Source: Actinomycetota bacterium
GTDB lineage: Bacteria; Actinomycetota; Actinomycetes; Mycobacteriales; Mycobacteriaceae
DNA: 62,004 nt
NCBI GenBank assembly: GCA_018268465.1
Contig: JAFDWN010000052.1
Coordinates: 1-62,004, forward strand
Direction of reading: 5' to 3'
Part shown: one piece after another, positions 9,672-17,920 of the stretch
Layout of the letters: each line of letters starts with the position of its first letter
Numbering within the stretch: the stretch's first letter is position 1
Made by a program: the position numbers and the translations under genes
The notes under the pieces: generated by a model
Seen by the model: only the letters and a program-made list of their open reading frames with translations
What the model was told of the DNA's origin: nothing
Database searches by the model: none

Positions 9672-9798
9672 TGCGATCACCAGCGACTCATGCGGGCGAT
9701 TGGGCTACGGAATTAGTGGCCCGAGCGCCGGAATCAGAGATTTTGAGCCTGCTCAGCAGCCATTCATCAAGGTCATCGGTGGTGATGGTGCCTGTGCG

Positions 9799-9838
9799 GA
9801 ATTTAGCGCAGGTAGCCCCCTAGCACTGGACTTAAACT
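9799..9838 (+). promoter_or_regulatory. Shared plasmid promoter upstream of PE/PPE
   Basis: GGAATTTAGCGCAGG carries GCGC at 9806, and TAAACT lies 27 bases on at 9833-9838. Transcription would begin near 9845, leaving a leader of about 30 bases with the ribosome site GAAGGGAGAGG before the PE gene. Confidence 0.55.
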
Positions 9839-9875
9839 GAGTTCAGATCACCCCCACGAAGGGAGAGGCAAACAA

Positions 9876-10184
9876 ATGTCCGTTCCAATCATTGGTGTCG
9901 AGCCGGCGCTTGTCGGAATGCTGTCGGCTGCCGAGAGCGCAGGCGCGGCGACCATGGCCGCCGGGACGTCCGGGGCTGCCCCGGTGATGACGACGGTGCT
10001 GCCCCCGGGTAGCGATCCAGCGTCGATGGCGGTGGCGACGGCGCTCAACGCGCGCGGCGCGGCAGCGGTCGCCGCGCTGACGCAGCTGACGATGACGCGG
10101 GCCATGTTCGCCGGCAACGTCGGCGTCAACGGCACCAGCTACGCAGCCATGGATGTGCTGCAACAGACCGCTCTCGCGATCTAG
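9876..10184 (+). CDS. PE-family ESX substrate
   Basis: At 102 residues this is the size of a bare PE domain: two Ala-rich helices, with a C-terminal YAAMD that fits the YxxxD/E type VII export signal. The name-giving Pro-Glu pair near residue 9 is not present as such; the sequence there reads VEPALVG. It precedes a PPE gene by 15 bases, the usual arrangement for PE/PPE heterodimers that are exported together by the cognate ESX system. Confidence 0.88.
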   Translation: MSVPIIGVEPALVGMLSAAESAGAATMAAGTSGAAPVMTTVLPPGSDPASMAVATALNARGAAAVAALTQLTMTRAMFAGNVGVNGTSYAAMDVLQQTALAI

Positions 10185-10199
10185 AACCGCTTTCGGGCA

Positions 10200-11441
10200 A
10201 TGCCAGGCTTCGGGGATTCGGCGCTCAATCCGCCGCAGGTGAACTACTACCAGTTGGTCACCGGCGATGAGGCGGCGACCGCGGCGGCAGCCGCAGCGGC
10301 TCATCAGGCGACCGCGTCGATGCTCACCGCCGAGATTGCCACCATGACCACCAGTACGACCAGCACGGCCGCGGTGGGCTGGCAGGGCGCCGGTGGTGCG
10401 GCGATGACGATGACCGCTCAAGCGTTCGCGGGAATCTTGGGCATGGCCGTGGCCTGGTTTGAGGAAGCTGTCGTGCAGGCTACGGCCATCGTGGATGCCT
10501 ATCACCTGGCCAAAACCACGATGGTGCCTGGACCGGTGTCCGATCAGAACCTCGCCGACACCGAAGCGCTGGTCGCCACGAACTTCATCGGGCAGAACAG
10601 TCCGGCGATCGCGGCCCTGGTCGCCGAATATGAGCGGCAGTGGATTCAGAACGCCACCATCATGTCGAGTTACCAAGGTGTGGTCACCGCGGCGCTGGGC
10701 GTACTGGCGACGCCGCCGCCGTTCGCACCGATGGCACCCAACCCCGCCGCAGCATTGGCCGCCCTCGGCAACGCCGGGGCACAAGCCGGCGTGCAGGGCG
10801 CCCTGCAGGCCAGCTCACAAAGCATGCAGCAGGCCAGCACCGCGGCAGTGCCGGCCGCTGAAGCGGTCTCGGCACCGGCCGACGCCATGTCGGCGATGGG
10901 CGGACCTATGGGGATGATGGGGCAGCTCTCATCGGTCACCGGCATGATGGGCCAGGCTCCGCAGATGCTGGGCCAGGCCCCACAGATGCTCAGCCAGTTC
11001 ATGCAGATGCCGATGGGCATGCTCGGCCCGCTGTCATCGAGCATGGGCGGTCTCGGTGGCGCCCCAGGGGCCGCGTCAGCGGCTCCGCTGACCGGCACAC
11101 CGGTGGCGACGCCAGGGTTGGCCAGTGCGCTCAGCGGCGGCGGCGGCGGTGGCGGCGGCATCGGCGCCGGCGGCAGCGGGGTCGTTCCTACCAGTTCCTA
11201 CACCCGCCCGGTGGGCAGTTTCAGCACCCCCAATGCGCCCAAACTGCCCGGCGGATTCGGAGGTGCCATCGAACCGGTGGCCACCGGACCGAGCCCGTCA
11301 GGGGGCGCAGGCACTGGTGGTCTGTACGGCGCTCCGGCCTCGGCGATGGGGCGCGACGGCGGGGCAGCGACCGAGCAGCGGCAGGGACGCACGATGCAGG
11401 TCACGCTTGCCCGATCGGCTGCTGACAGGGGGGACAGGTAA
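10200..11441 (+). CDS. PPE-family ESX substrate
   Basis: This 413-residue protein has an N-terminal PPE domain of ~180 residues. It contains the PPE signature variant NPPQVNYYQLVTG, the WxG turn in GWQGAGG and the helix tip that EspG chaperones bind. The rest (from ~200) is a low-complexity tail rich in Met-Gly-Gln repeats (GQAPQMLGQAPQMLSQ) and then in Gly/Ser. It would pair with the PE protein encoded just upstream and be escorted by EspG. The ATG at 10200 leaves 15 bases after the PE stop. Confidence 0.93.
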   Translation: MPGFGDSALNPPQVNYYQLVTGDEAATAAAAAAAHQATASMLTAEIATMTTSTTSTAAVGWQGAGGAAMTMTAQAFAGILGMAVAWFEEAVVQATAIVDAYHLAKTTMVPGPVSDQNLADTEALVATNFIGQNSPAIAALVAEYERQWIQNATIMSSYQGVVTAALGVLATPPPFAPMAPNPAAALAALGNAGAQAGVQGALQASSQSMQQASTAAVPAAEAVSAPADAMSAMGGPMGMMGQLSSVTGMMGQAPQMLGQAPQMLSQFMQMPMGMLGPLSSSMGGLGGAPGAASAAPLTGTPVATPGLASALSGGGGGGGGIGAGGSGVVPTSSYTRPVGSFSTPNAPKLPGGFGGAIEPVATGPSPSGGAGTGGLYGAPASAMGRDGGAATEQRQGRTMQVTLARSAADRGDR

Positions 11442-11444
11442 CAA

Positions 11445-11484
11445 AAAATTAGCGCACGGCGGGGTGTGTAGACGCCCATAGACT
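11445..11484 (+). promoter_or_regulatory. Shared plasmid promoter upstream of esxB-like gene
   Basis: AAAAATTAGCGCACGG carries GCGC at 11452, and TAGACT is 27 bases on at 11479-11484. A leader of about 30 bases with AACAGGAG precedes the ATG at 11523. Its position gives the esx pair an independent start downstream of PPE. Confidence 0.6.
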
Positions 11485-11522
11485 TTGTCTAGAACCAAAC
11501 ACCTTCCAGAACAGGAGTTTCC

Positions 11523-11843
11523 ATGGCACAGCAAGTTGTTGGTGCGGCGCAGATCCAGACCGCCGCCGACCAGCTCGACGATCTCAAGATGCGGGCCCTC
11601 GACGTGCTCAGCCGCTACCAGCAGCACTCGACCGAACTGCAGGCCTCCGGCGGCCTCGACGGCCAGGCCGGTGTCGCCAACGTGGCCACGGCAGAAGAGA
11701 TCTCGCAAGCACAGCGCGAGATGAACATGCGGTGGGAGTCGCTGATCGCGGCACTGCGCAACAGCGCACCGGACTTCACCAACATCGACACCCAGAGCGC
11801 CCAGCAGATCCAGTCGGTCGCCGGCGGCCTGCGCTTCACCTGA
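11523..11843 (+). CDS. esxB: Esx (WXG100-like) secreted protein, EsxB-like
   Basis: The gene encodes a 106-residue helical-hairpin protein with the size and position of the CFP-10 partner. The usual WXG turn is replaced by Gly-rich GGLDGQAG between the helices. The C-terminus (QQIQSVAGGLRFT) lacks a clear YxxxD/E signal, so the export signal may lie on its partner. It is followed 41 bases later by a second Esx gene. The name reflects gene order only; orthology to chromosomal EsxB is not claimed. Confidence 0.82.
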   Translation: MAQQVVGAAQIQTAADQLDDLKMRALDVLSRYQQHSTELQASGGLDGQAGVANVATAEEISQAQREMNMRWESLIAALRNSAPDFTNIDTQSAQQIQSVAGGLRFT

Positions 11844-11884
11844 CCCTCCATCCCACCAGAGACATTCGAAAGGACTCCACCACA

Positions 11885-12181
11885 ATGGACGGAATGATCA
11901 AGGTCAATCCCGGCGCGATCGTCGATTACAACGCCGCCCTGGGAACGTTCAGCGGCGAGCTGGACAACATCGCCTCCGAGGCGCAGAACCTGCTCGGCGG
12001 CATCGCCGAGTACTTCACCACCGATCAGGCGTCGGTCACCTACGCCCAGGCGCAGCAGATGATCATCGACGCCACCAACGAGGGCAAGGAAGTCATCCAC
12101 CGCCACGGCCAGGCCGCCGACCAGGCTGGTGTGGACTTCGTGTCCCAGGACGGGGCCTCTGCCCAGACATTCATGGTCTAG
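11885..12181 (+). CDS. esxA: Esx (WXG100-like) secreted protein, EsxA-like
   Basis: The gene encodes a 98-residue protein, partner of the preceding Esx gene. The predicted hairpin turn falls around AEYFTTDQ and no strict WxG is present. The ATG at 11885 follows GAAAGGACTCC, a reasonable ribosome site. The gene is followed by a strong intrinsic terminator, so the Esx pair forms a short, probably highly expressed unit, as esxBA pairs usually do. Assignment rests on size, helical pattern and position between PPE and espG. Confidence 0.8.
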   Translation: MDGMIKVNPGAIVDYNAALGTFSGELDNIASEAQNLLGGIAEYFTTDQASVTYAQAQQMIIDATNEGKEVIHRHGQAADQAGVDFVSQDGASAQTFMV

Positions 12182-12219
12182 GACGGCCCACCAGGGGTGC
12201 TGTAGCGACAATGCCGAAA

Positions 12220-12250
12220 GGGGGGCCAACTGAAGTTGGCCCCCCTTTTT
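12220..12250 (+). terminator. Intrinsic terminator between esxA-like gene and espG
   Basis: A perfect 11-bp stem GGGGGGCCAAC / GTTGGCCCCCC with a TGAA loop is followed by five T residues. None of the shared promoter boxes lies between it and espG, so espG, 30 bases downstream, probably depends on read-through. That would keep espG well below the Esx proteins. Confidence 0.9.
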
Positions 12251-12279
12251 GCTGCTCGAAACAACAGAAGGGATAGGAC

Positions 12280-13146
12280 ATGGCGCTGACGACAACCGTC
12301 GGGGGCGTATGGGTACTGCAGGCGCTGCTGGGTGTGGAATCCATGCCAACAGCGTTGCGGCTCAAGCCATTTATTCCGTCAGTGCATCACGAACTGATTG
12401 TTGAGACCACAGCAGGGCCGGTCCCGATCGCCGAAACCGCCGAGTATCTGAGCCTGGTGCAGGCCGGCGCCATTTCTCCTAGTGGCGCGGTCGACGACCC
12501 GGTGCGCGACTGGATGACCGTGCTGGGCCGCCCTGATCGTCAGGCCGTCCTGACCATACGGCGACCGTCAGGGCAGGCCGTCCACAACGGTGAGCTCCCG
12601 ACGGTGGAGGAGCGGGTGGTCGTGGTGTGCCGGTACCGCCGGTGGCTGGCGATGGCTGCCCGCGACGGCAACGAGATGGTCGTTGACGCGGTGGGGGAGA
12701 CCGATGACCCCGCAGTTCAGGCGGACTTGATGTGCCAAACCTTGATGCCGGCGCTGGGTGTGGCCGCACCCGCTGATATCGACGGCGTCAACATCCCCGC
12801 CGACCTGATGCAATCGACGCTGGAAGCCGCTGTCCCGCAAGGGCGAGACGCCACGATCGCCGCGATGAGCCGGCTGGGACTGCAACCCCAGCAGGCCGAG
12901 GTCCTGGCCGCGGCGACACGCCTGGACGACTCAGCCATGGCCGTCGCCATGGTGATTGACCACGACATCGCCCAGCATGTCCATCCCCGCGTGGTCACGG
13001 TGGCCGACACCGAGTTTGGCCGCGTCAGCATCACCACGAGCACGTCGGCAGACGGTAAGCAGTGGCTGAGCTTGTGGCCGGCCACCGCCGACGCCGTGCG
13101 CGAGGACCTCTACGGGCTGCTTTCCGCGCCACGGGCGGCCGCGTAA
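12280..13146 (+). CDS. espG: EspG-family ESX chaperone
   Basis: EspG proteins are cytosolic chaperones that bind the tip of the PPE subunit of PE/PPE pairs and keep it soluble for export by the matching ESX system. The 288-residue length and the pattern (start MALTTTVGGVWVLQALLGVE, central ERVVVVCRYRRWLAMAARDG, C-terminal TVADTEFGRVSITTS) match the family. The position between the esx pair and eccB is also typical. The ribosome site AGAAGGGA precedes the ATG. The client is expected to be the PPE protein at 10200. Confidence 0.88.
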   Translation: MALTTTVGGVWVLQALLGVESMPTALRLKPFIPSVHHELIVETTAGPVPIAETAEYLSLVQAGAISPSGAVDDPVRDWMTVLGRPDRQAVLTIRRPSGQAVHNGELPTVEERVVVVCRYRRWLAMAARDGNEMVVDAVGETDDPAVQADLMCQTLMPALGVAAPADIDGVNIPADLMQSTLEAAVPQGRDATIAAMSRLGLQPQQAEVLAAATRLDDSAMAVAMVIDHDIAQHVHPRVVTVADTEFGRVSITTSTSADGKQWLSLWPATADAVREDLYGLLSAPRAAA

Positions 13147-13176
13147 AACGCCATGCGTACATATGTCGGGGGGCAT

Positions 13177-13216
13177 GAAATTGGTGCCGATTTAGGGTCA
13201 TTGTCCCTAGTAGGGT
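13177..13216 (+). promoter_or_regulatory. Shared plasmid promoter, eccB (leaderless)
   Basis: The box GAAATTGGTGCCGAT starts at 13180, GTGC is at 13184 and TAGGGT lies at 13211-13216. The ATG of eccB is at 13224, 13 bases after the first T. Box, spacing and start distance are the same as at eccC. Confidence 0.65.
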
Positions 13217-13223
13217 GGGCAAT

Positions 13224-14741
13224 ATGGCGCTGAATTTGACGTCGCGGCTGCAGGTGACGGCCCACTATTTCTGGAACCGCCGCAACGCCGCGGCACTGAG
13301 CCATCACGGCGTTCGGCTCGAATACGACCCCGAACAGCGCCGCAGCGCTGCCCTCATCCTCGGGGTCATGTTCACACTGCTGGCCATGGCGCTGATGTTC
13401 GTGCTGTCGTGGTTCAAGCCGGCCGGCCAGGTCGGCCAGTCGGCCATTTTGGCCGACCGCGACACCGGCGCGGTCTACGTGATGGTCGACGGTCGACTTC
13501 ACCCGGCGCTGAACCTGATGAGCGCCCGGCTGATCGCCGGCCAGCCGAATAATCCGACGTTCGTCAAGGCCGCAGAGCTGGAGAAATACCCGCAAGGGCC
13601 GCTGGTGGGCATCGTGGGCGCTCCCGCGGCGATGCCCATCCGTACGGCGTCGTCCTCGGACTGGACCGTGTGCGACACCGCACCGACACCGACGTCGACG
13701 ACCTCGGCCGCCTCGGAACCTGTGGTCACGGCGATCGCCGGCCAGCTGACGCTAGGCCAGCGCTCAGCGCCGCTGCAGATGCCCGATGCCATCTTGGGCC
13801 GCTACGGCGATCGGACCTATGTGATCTGGGAGGGACACCGCTCCGAGATTGACCTCAGCAATAAGGCGGTCGCTTTGGCCTTGGGCGTCGATTCGACTGC
13901 GCCGGAACCGATTCCGTTGTCCCGACCGCTTTTTGACGCCCTTCCGGCGACCGACCCGCTGGTGAGCCCGACCATCCCGGGAGCCGGGGAACCGTCACGA
14001 TGGAATGTCGCCGACGGCGCGGTGATCGGGTCAGTGCTGACCGTGCGCGACCTCGGCCAGCCCAACGCTGCCGAATCGCTGTACGTGCTGTTACGTGATG
14101 GCGTGCAACGGGTTTCGCCGTTCGTCGCCTCACTCCTGCGATCGGCGAACTCGTTCGGCGATGTGGCCCCGATCCAGGTGGCCCCCGACAAACTCGCTCC
14201 GATACCGGTGGTGGATAAGCTGCCGGTGTCGTTCTATCCGGCCACTCGGCTGCGCCTGGTGGACACTGCCGTCAACGCCACCACCTGCCTGGCGTGGTCG
14301 AAGGGCGCCACTGACCGCGCCGCCGAAGTCACGATCTTGTCGGGGCAAGGATTGCCGATCCCGCTCGGCTCCGCCGATAACCGCCTGGTCAAACTCCCGA
14401 AGGGCGTGCGCGATCCCGAATCGGTGGAGGCTGACCAGGTGTACATCGGCCCCGGTGCCACGAACTTGGTCATGACGACCAGTGCGGCCCCAGCGGCGTC
14501 CTCGCGCGAAGCGATGTGGTGGATTTCAGATCAAGGGGTCCGCTACGGCATCGAGTTGTCCGACGACGCGTTCACGGCCCTCGGGGTGTCCCCGGATCGG
14601 TCGCAGCAGGCACCGTGGCCGCTGATCCGGGCATTTGCGCCAGGGCCAGCACTCACCCGCGCCGACGCACTGGTCCAGCACGACTCGCTCGCTCCCGTCG
14701 GGGGCGCCGAAGCGCTCCCCACCAGGTCGCCGGGAAGCTAG
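13224..14741 (+). CDS. eccB: ESX membrane complex protein EccB
   Basis: EccB spans the inner membrane once and projects a large periplasmic domain as part of the EccB-C-D-E core complex. The 505-residue protein has a cytoplasmic N-terminus (SRLQVTAHYFWNRRNAAAL), one membrane helix at about 47-68 (LILGVMFTLLAMALMFVLSW) and then the repeat-built periplasmic domain, with Cys pairs near VCDT and TTCLAW. The start ATG is fixed by its position relative to TAGGGT. Confidence 0.94.
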   Translation: MALNLTSRLQVTAHYFWNRRNAAALSHHGVRLEYDPEQRRSAALILGVMFTLLAMALMFVLSWFKPAGQVGQSAILADRDTGAVYVMVDGRLHPALNLMSARLIAGQPNNPTFVKAAELEKYPQGPLVGIVGAPAAMPIRTASSSDWTVCDTAPTPTSTTSAASEPVVTAIAGQLTLGQRSAPLQMPDAILGRYGDRTYVIWEGHRSEIDLSNKAVALALGVDSTAPEPIPLSRPLFDALPATDPLVSPTIPGAGEPSRWNVADGAVIGSVLTVRDLGQPNAAESLYVLLRDGVQRVSPFVASLLRSANSFGDVAPIQVAPDKLAPIPVVDKLPVSFYPATRLRLVDTAVNATTCLAWSKGATDRAAEVTILSGQGLPIPLGSADNRLVKLPKGVRDPESVEADQVYIGPGATNLVMTTSAAPAASSREAMWWISDQGVRYGIELSDDAFTALGVSPDRSQQAPWPLIRAFAPGPALTRADALVQHDSLAPVGGAEALPTRSPGS

Positions 14742-14761
14742 TTGTTAAAAATCGAGGGTTG

Positions 14762-14801
14762 AAAAACTAGTGCCGATATACGACATACACGCTGATAGGA
14801 T
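14762..14801 (+). promoter_or_regulatory. Shared plasmid promoter, espI-like gene (leaderless)
   Basis: AAAAACTAGTGCCGAT carries GTGC at 14770, and TAGGAT lies at 14796-14801. Spacing is 26 rather than 27, and the GTG start is 12 bases after the first T. Confidence 0.55.
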
Positions 14802-14807
14802 CAGATT

Positions 14808-16406
14808 GTGACTGACCGCGACCTTCCCCCTGAGCAGACGGGCTACCCTTCGAGCGAGGGCGACACCCGCGACACCGGTGCGCACGCCGCAGAGCCGCCG
14901 GCGGTGCCGGGCTGGCCCCCACTACCGGCGAGCGGTGGGGAATCCGCGGGCGCTCACGCCCAATCCTCAGTGCCGCCCCCACCCCCGCCGTGGCCGGGCC
15001 GCACCCCGGATGTGCCCAGTCCAGCATCGCGATCCGACGCAGCTCCGCCGTGGGGTCAGCACGCACAACCCAGCGAGTCGGAGGTTGTGGAGTCGACCAC
15101 GGAGCAACCCGCGGCGGCCCCGCAAGATCCTGACCCGGGCGCGCCGTACCGCCCGTCGGATGTTGAGACCACAACGTTTTTCGACCGCCGCGACTTCCCG
15201 CCCCCGCCGCTACGCGAAAGCCCCTCCCGCGGCGGCAGTTTCGGCGACACCGGTGCGGGCCAGCAGGCGGTGCCGCCCACCTCCTCTCAGTGGGGTGGCG
15301 AGCCTCCACGGCATCAGGCCCCACCGTTTCCGCAGCAATCCGGCCCGCAGCGTCCCCCGTCGCCCGCCCAAGGCTGGCCCGGCGAGCGTTCTGCGCCTCC
15401 TGCCGGTGACCCGCGCCAGTGGGGCGAGCCCGCCCCGGCAGCCACGGGGCCGGCCAACTACTCCTACGTCGACTCGATTCGGCCTACTGAACTCGTGCCG
15501 ACCCGCAAGATTCCCCCCGGCAAGGGGTGGCGGAAAGTGCTGTACAAGAGCACCTTCGGGCTGCTGAACTTCGGGCAGTCACCCGATGAACGGCATTTGG
15601 CGGAGCTGGAGGCCAAGATCCGCTCCCTATTGCGGGGCCGCTACAAGATCGGGGTGCTCGGCAAAGGCGGCGTCGGCAAGACCACGATTGCCGCCGGGGT
15701 GGGGTCGATCTTCGCCGAGCTCCGCCAGGATGACCGGGTAGTGGCCATCGACGCCGATACCGCGTTCGGCAAGCTGGGCCTGCGCGTGGACCCCAACGCC
15801 AAGGGTTCCTATTGGGAGCTCGCCGCCGATCAGGACTTGCGCACCTTCGCCGACGTGCGTTCCCGCGTGGGTAACAACACCGCCGGCCTGTTCGTGCTGG
15901 CCGGCGAATCTGCCACCGCCCGCCGCCGAATACTCGAGCCGAACATCTACCGTGAGGCGACCGGCCGGCTGGACAACCACTTCACGCTGTCGATCATCGA
16001 CTGTGGCTCCACGATGGATTCCCCGGTGACCCGGGAGGTCCTGCGCGATCTTGACGCACTGATCGTGGTGTCCTCGATGTGGGTGGACGGGGCCTCCGCG
16101 GCGGCACAGACCATGGAGCTGCTCGCCAACACCGGCCATACCGGGCTGCTGCATCGCACGGTGGTCGTGCTCAACGACGGTGACGGGCACGCCGACAAGC
16201 GCACCCGCGAGGTGCTTCATGAGCAGTTCAGCCAGCGCGGCCAGCGCGTGGTGGAAGTGCCGTTCGATCGACATCTGCGGCCCGGCGGTGTGATTGACGT
16301 GCAGAACGAAATCGACAAGGTGACGCGTCGACGGTTCATCGAGATCGCCGCGGCGATCGCCGAGCACTTTCCCACAACCAGCGACAGTCTGCGGGGGCGC
16401 CGGTGA
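14808..16406 (+). CDS. EspI-like protein: Pro-rich region plus ParA/MinD-type ATPase
   Basis: Residues 1-~220 are disordered and very rich in Pro, Ser and Gly. The remainder is a ParA/MinD-like P-loop domain with GKGGVGKTT (285-293), the switch VVAIDADTAFGKLGLR and SIIDCGSTMDSPVTR. This layout matches EspI (Rv3876), which modulates ESX-1 activity in response to ATP level. Location between eccB and eccD supports an ESX role rather than plasmid partition, and no parB-like partner is near. The start is GTG at 14808. The stop overlaps the eccD start (GTGA), indicating translational coupling. Confidence 0.85.
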   Translation: MTDRDLPPEQTGYPSSEGDTRDTGAHAAEPPAVPGWPPLPASGGESAGAHAQSSVPPPPPPWPGRTPDVPSPASRSDAAPPWGQHAQPSESEVVESTTEQPAAAPQDPDPGAPYRPSDVETTTFFDRRDFPPPPLRESPSRGGSFGDTGAGQQAVPPTSSQWGGEPPRHQAPPFPQQSGPQRPPSPAQGWPGERSAPPAGDPRQWGEPAPAATGPANYSYVDSIRPTELVPTRKIPPGKGWRKVLYKSTFGLLNFGQSPDERHLAELEAKIRSLLRGRYKIGVLGKGGVGKTTIAAGVGSIFAELRQDDRVVAIDADTAFGKLGLRVDPNAKGSYWELAADQDLRTFADVRSRVGNNTAGLFVLAGESATARRRILEPNIYREATGRLDNHFTLSIIDCGSTMDSPVTREVLRDLDALIVVSSMWVDGASAAAQTMELLANTGHTGLLHRTVVVLNDGDGHADKRTREVLHEQFSQRGQRVVEVPFDRHLRPGGVIDVQNEIDKVTRRRFIEIAAAIAEHFPTTSDSLRGRR

Positions 16407-17920
16407 CCACGGTGAGCCCGTCGACTCCCACGTCAGGATCGTCAGCCCCCGGTGGGCCGCTGGTGCCCTCGTCGTGCAGGGTGTCGCTGTTGGTCGGCGA
16501 CGCTCACCAGATTGACCTGGTGTTACCGGCCGCAGTCCCGCTCTCGGCGTTGACCGACTCGACTCTCGGGGCGGTCAATCGGCTGCTGCGCAGCAAGGGT
16601 GAAGACGAACTCCCTGTAGGGACATATGAATTCGCCCGCGCGGTGGGGATGACACGGCTCTCGGAGGAGGTGTCGTTGTCGGCGCAGGGTGTCGCCGACG
16701 GTGACCTGTTGGCGTTCGTGCCCGAGAAGACAGCCCGCCGGTACACGCCACTGATCGAGAATGTCTCGACTGCGCTCGCCCGCTGGGCCCATGCCCACTT
16801 TCCTCCGGTGTCGACCCACGACGCGGTGGTGGTCGCCGGGGCGCTCACCGCGGCGGCACTGATTGGGGCGGCCCTGCTGGTGTGGCGACTGCGTTGGGCG
16901 GCCCAGCCGTTCTGGCTGAGCCCCGCGATCTTCGCCGTCACCGCGGGCATCCTGTTGGCGACAGCGATGCTGTCGGCGCGCGCTGGGGCCAGTCGCGTCA
17001 TCGTCGACGGCGCCGCCTGGGCGGCGTTGGTCGGCCTCGCCCTGGCTGGCGCGAGCGCGCCGTATGGCAACCAGCCCGGGGCCCCGCATGCTTTCCTGGC
17101 CGCCGTGGTGGCCACCGTCGGGGTGCTGCTGTTGGCGCGGATGACGGGCCGCCACTGGACCGCGGCGGCGGCGATCGTCACCGTGACCACGGCCGTCATC
17201 GCCGCCGGTCTGACCCGCATGTTCTTCGACGTTCCCGCTCAACGCATCGCCATTGTCATGTTGATGGCGGTGCTCATCGCTTCTCGGGCGGCGACCGCGA
17301 TCGGGCTGTGGATGTCCAAAGTTCCGCGCCAAAGCTTCGAGTCCATCACCGGGCGCGACATGTTCACCCGCGCGCCAGGTCAGCCCGAGGACACGCTGAC
17401 ACCTGTGGAGTCGGCCGCCCATGACGTGACGCTGCGCGGTGAGCAGGTCGCCGAGGTGGCCCGCCGGTCCAACCGGGTGCTCACCGGCACCCTGCTCGGG
17501 ATCGCCGTGGTGCAGCTGGCAGCCTCCTGGTGGGCGATCGCCCCGGGGTCGGGCTCGCAGTGGCCCTCGATCGTCGTCGTCGTGGTGACGGCGCTGTGCC
17601 TGATTCTGCGGGCCCGCGGATTGCGGCACCGCCGTCATGCGGTGACCATCGTCAGCGGGTCGGCACTGTCGCTGATGGCGATCCCGCTGCACTACGGCCT
17701 CAGCGCTCCGGCCTCAGCGACCGTCTCGGTGGCGGTGTCGGCGGCCGTGGTGTTGGCCGTGGCCGTGGCCGGGCTGCTGGCCGGGGCGGTCATTCCCTCC
17801 CGCAGCTTCTCTGAACCCATCCGCCAAGTCGTGGAATGGCTGGAGTACCTCGGCTATGCCCTGATCGTGCCGTTCGCCGCGTGGGCGATCGGGCTGCTGC
17901 AATACATCAGGTTGCACTGA
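16403..17920 (+). CDS. eccD: ESX membrane channel protein EccD
   Basis: EccD is the multi-pass component of the ESX core complex. The 505-residue product begins with a ubiquitin-like domain (about 20-105, from SCRVSLLVGDAHQIDLVL to DGDLLAFVPEK). About eleven hydrophobic helices follow between residue ~130 and the C-terminus, as expected for EccD. The start codon is GTG in a GTGA overlap with the espI-like gene. The stop overlaps the ATG of mycP. Confidence 0.95.
   Translation: MTTVSPSTPTSGSSAPGGPLVPSSCRVSLLVGDAHQIDLVLPAAVPLSALTDSTLGAVNRLLRSKGEDELPVGTYEFARAVGMTRLSEEVSLSAQGVADGDLLAFVPEKTARRYTPLIENVSTALARWAHAHFPPVSTHDAVVVAGALTAAALIGAALLVWRLRWAAQPFWLSPAIFAVTAGILLATAMLSARAGASRVIVDGAAWAALVGLALAGASAPYGNQPGAPHAFLAAVVATVGVLLLARMTGRHWTAAAAIVTVTTAVIAAGLTRMFFDVPAQRIAIVMLMAVLIASRAATAIGLWMSKVPRQSFESITGRDMFTRAPGQPEDTLTPVESAAHDVTLRGEQVAEVARRSNRVLTGTLLGIAVVQLAASWWAIAPGSGSQWPSIVVVVVTALCLILRARGLRHRRHAVTIVSGSALSLMAIPLHYGLSAPASATVSVAVSAAVVLAVAVAGLLAGAVIPSRSFSEPIRQVVEWLEYLGYALIVPFAAWAIGLLQYIRLH

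Noticed and set aside
14808-16406. Plasmid partition protein ParA
   Set aside because: The ATPase domain is ParA/MinD-like, but the Pro-rich N-terminus and position between eccB and eccD fit EspI; no parB-like gene or centromere-like repeats are adjacent.
16523-17692. 389-residue minus-strand frame opposite eccD
   Set aside because: eccD is a clear ubiquitin-like plus multi-helix protein; the antisense frame is Arg/His/Gly low complexity.
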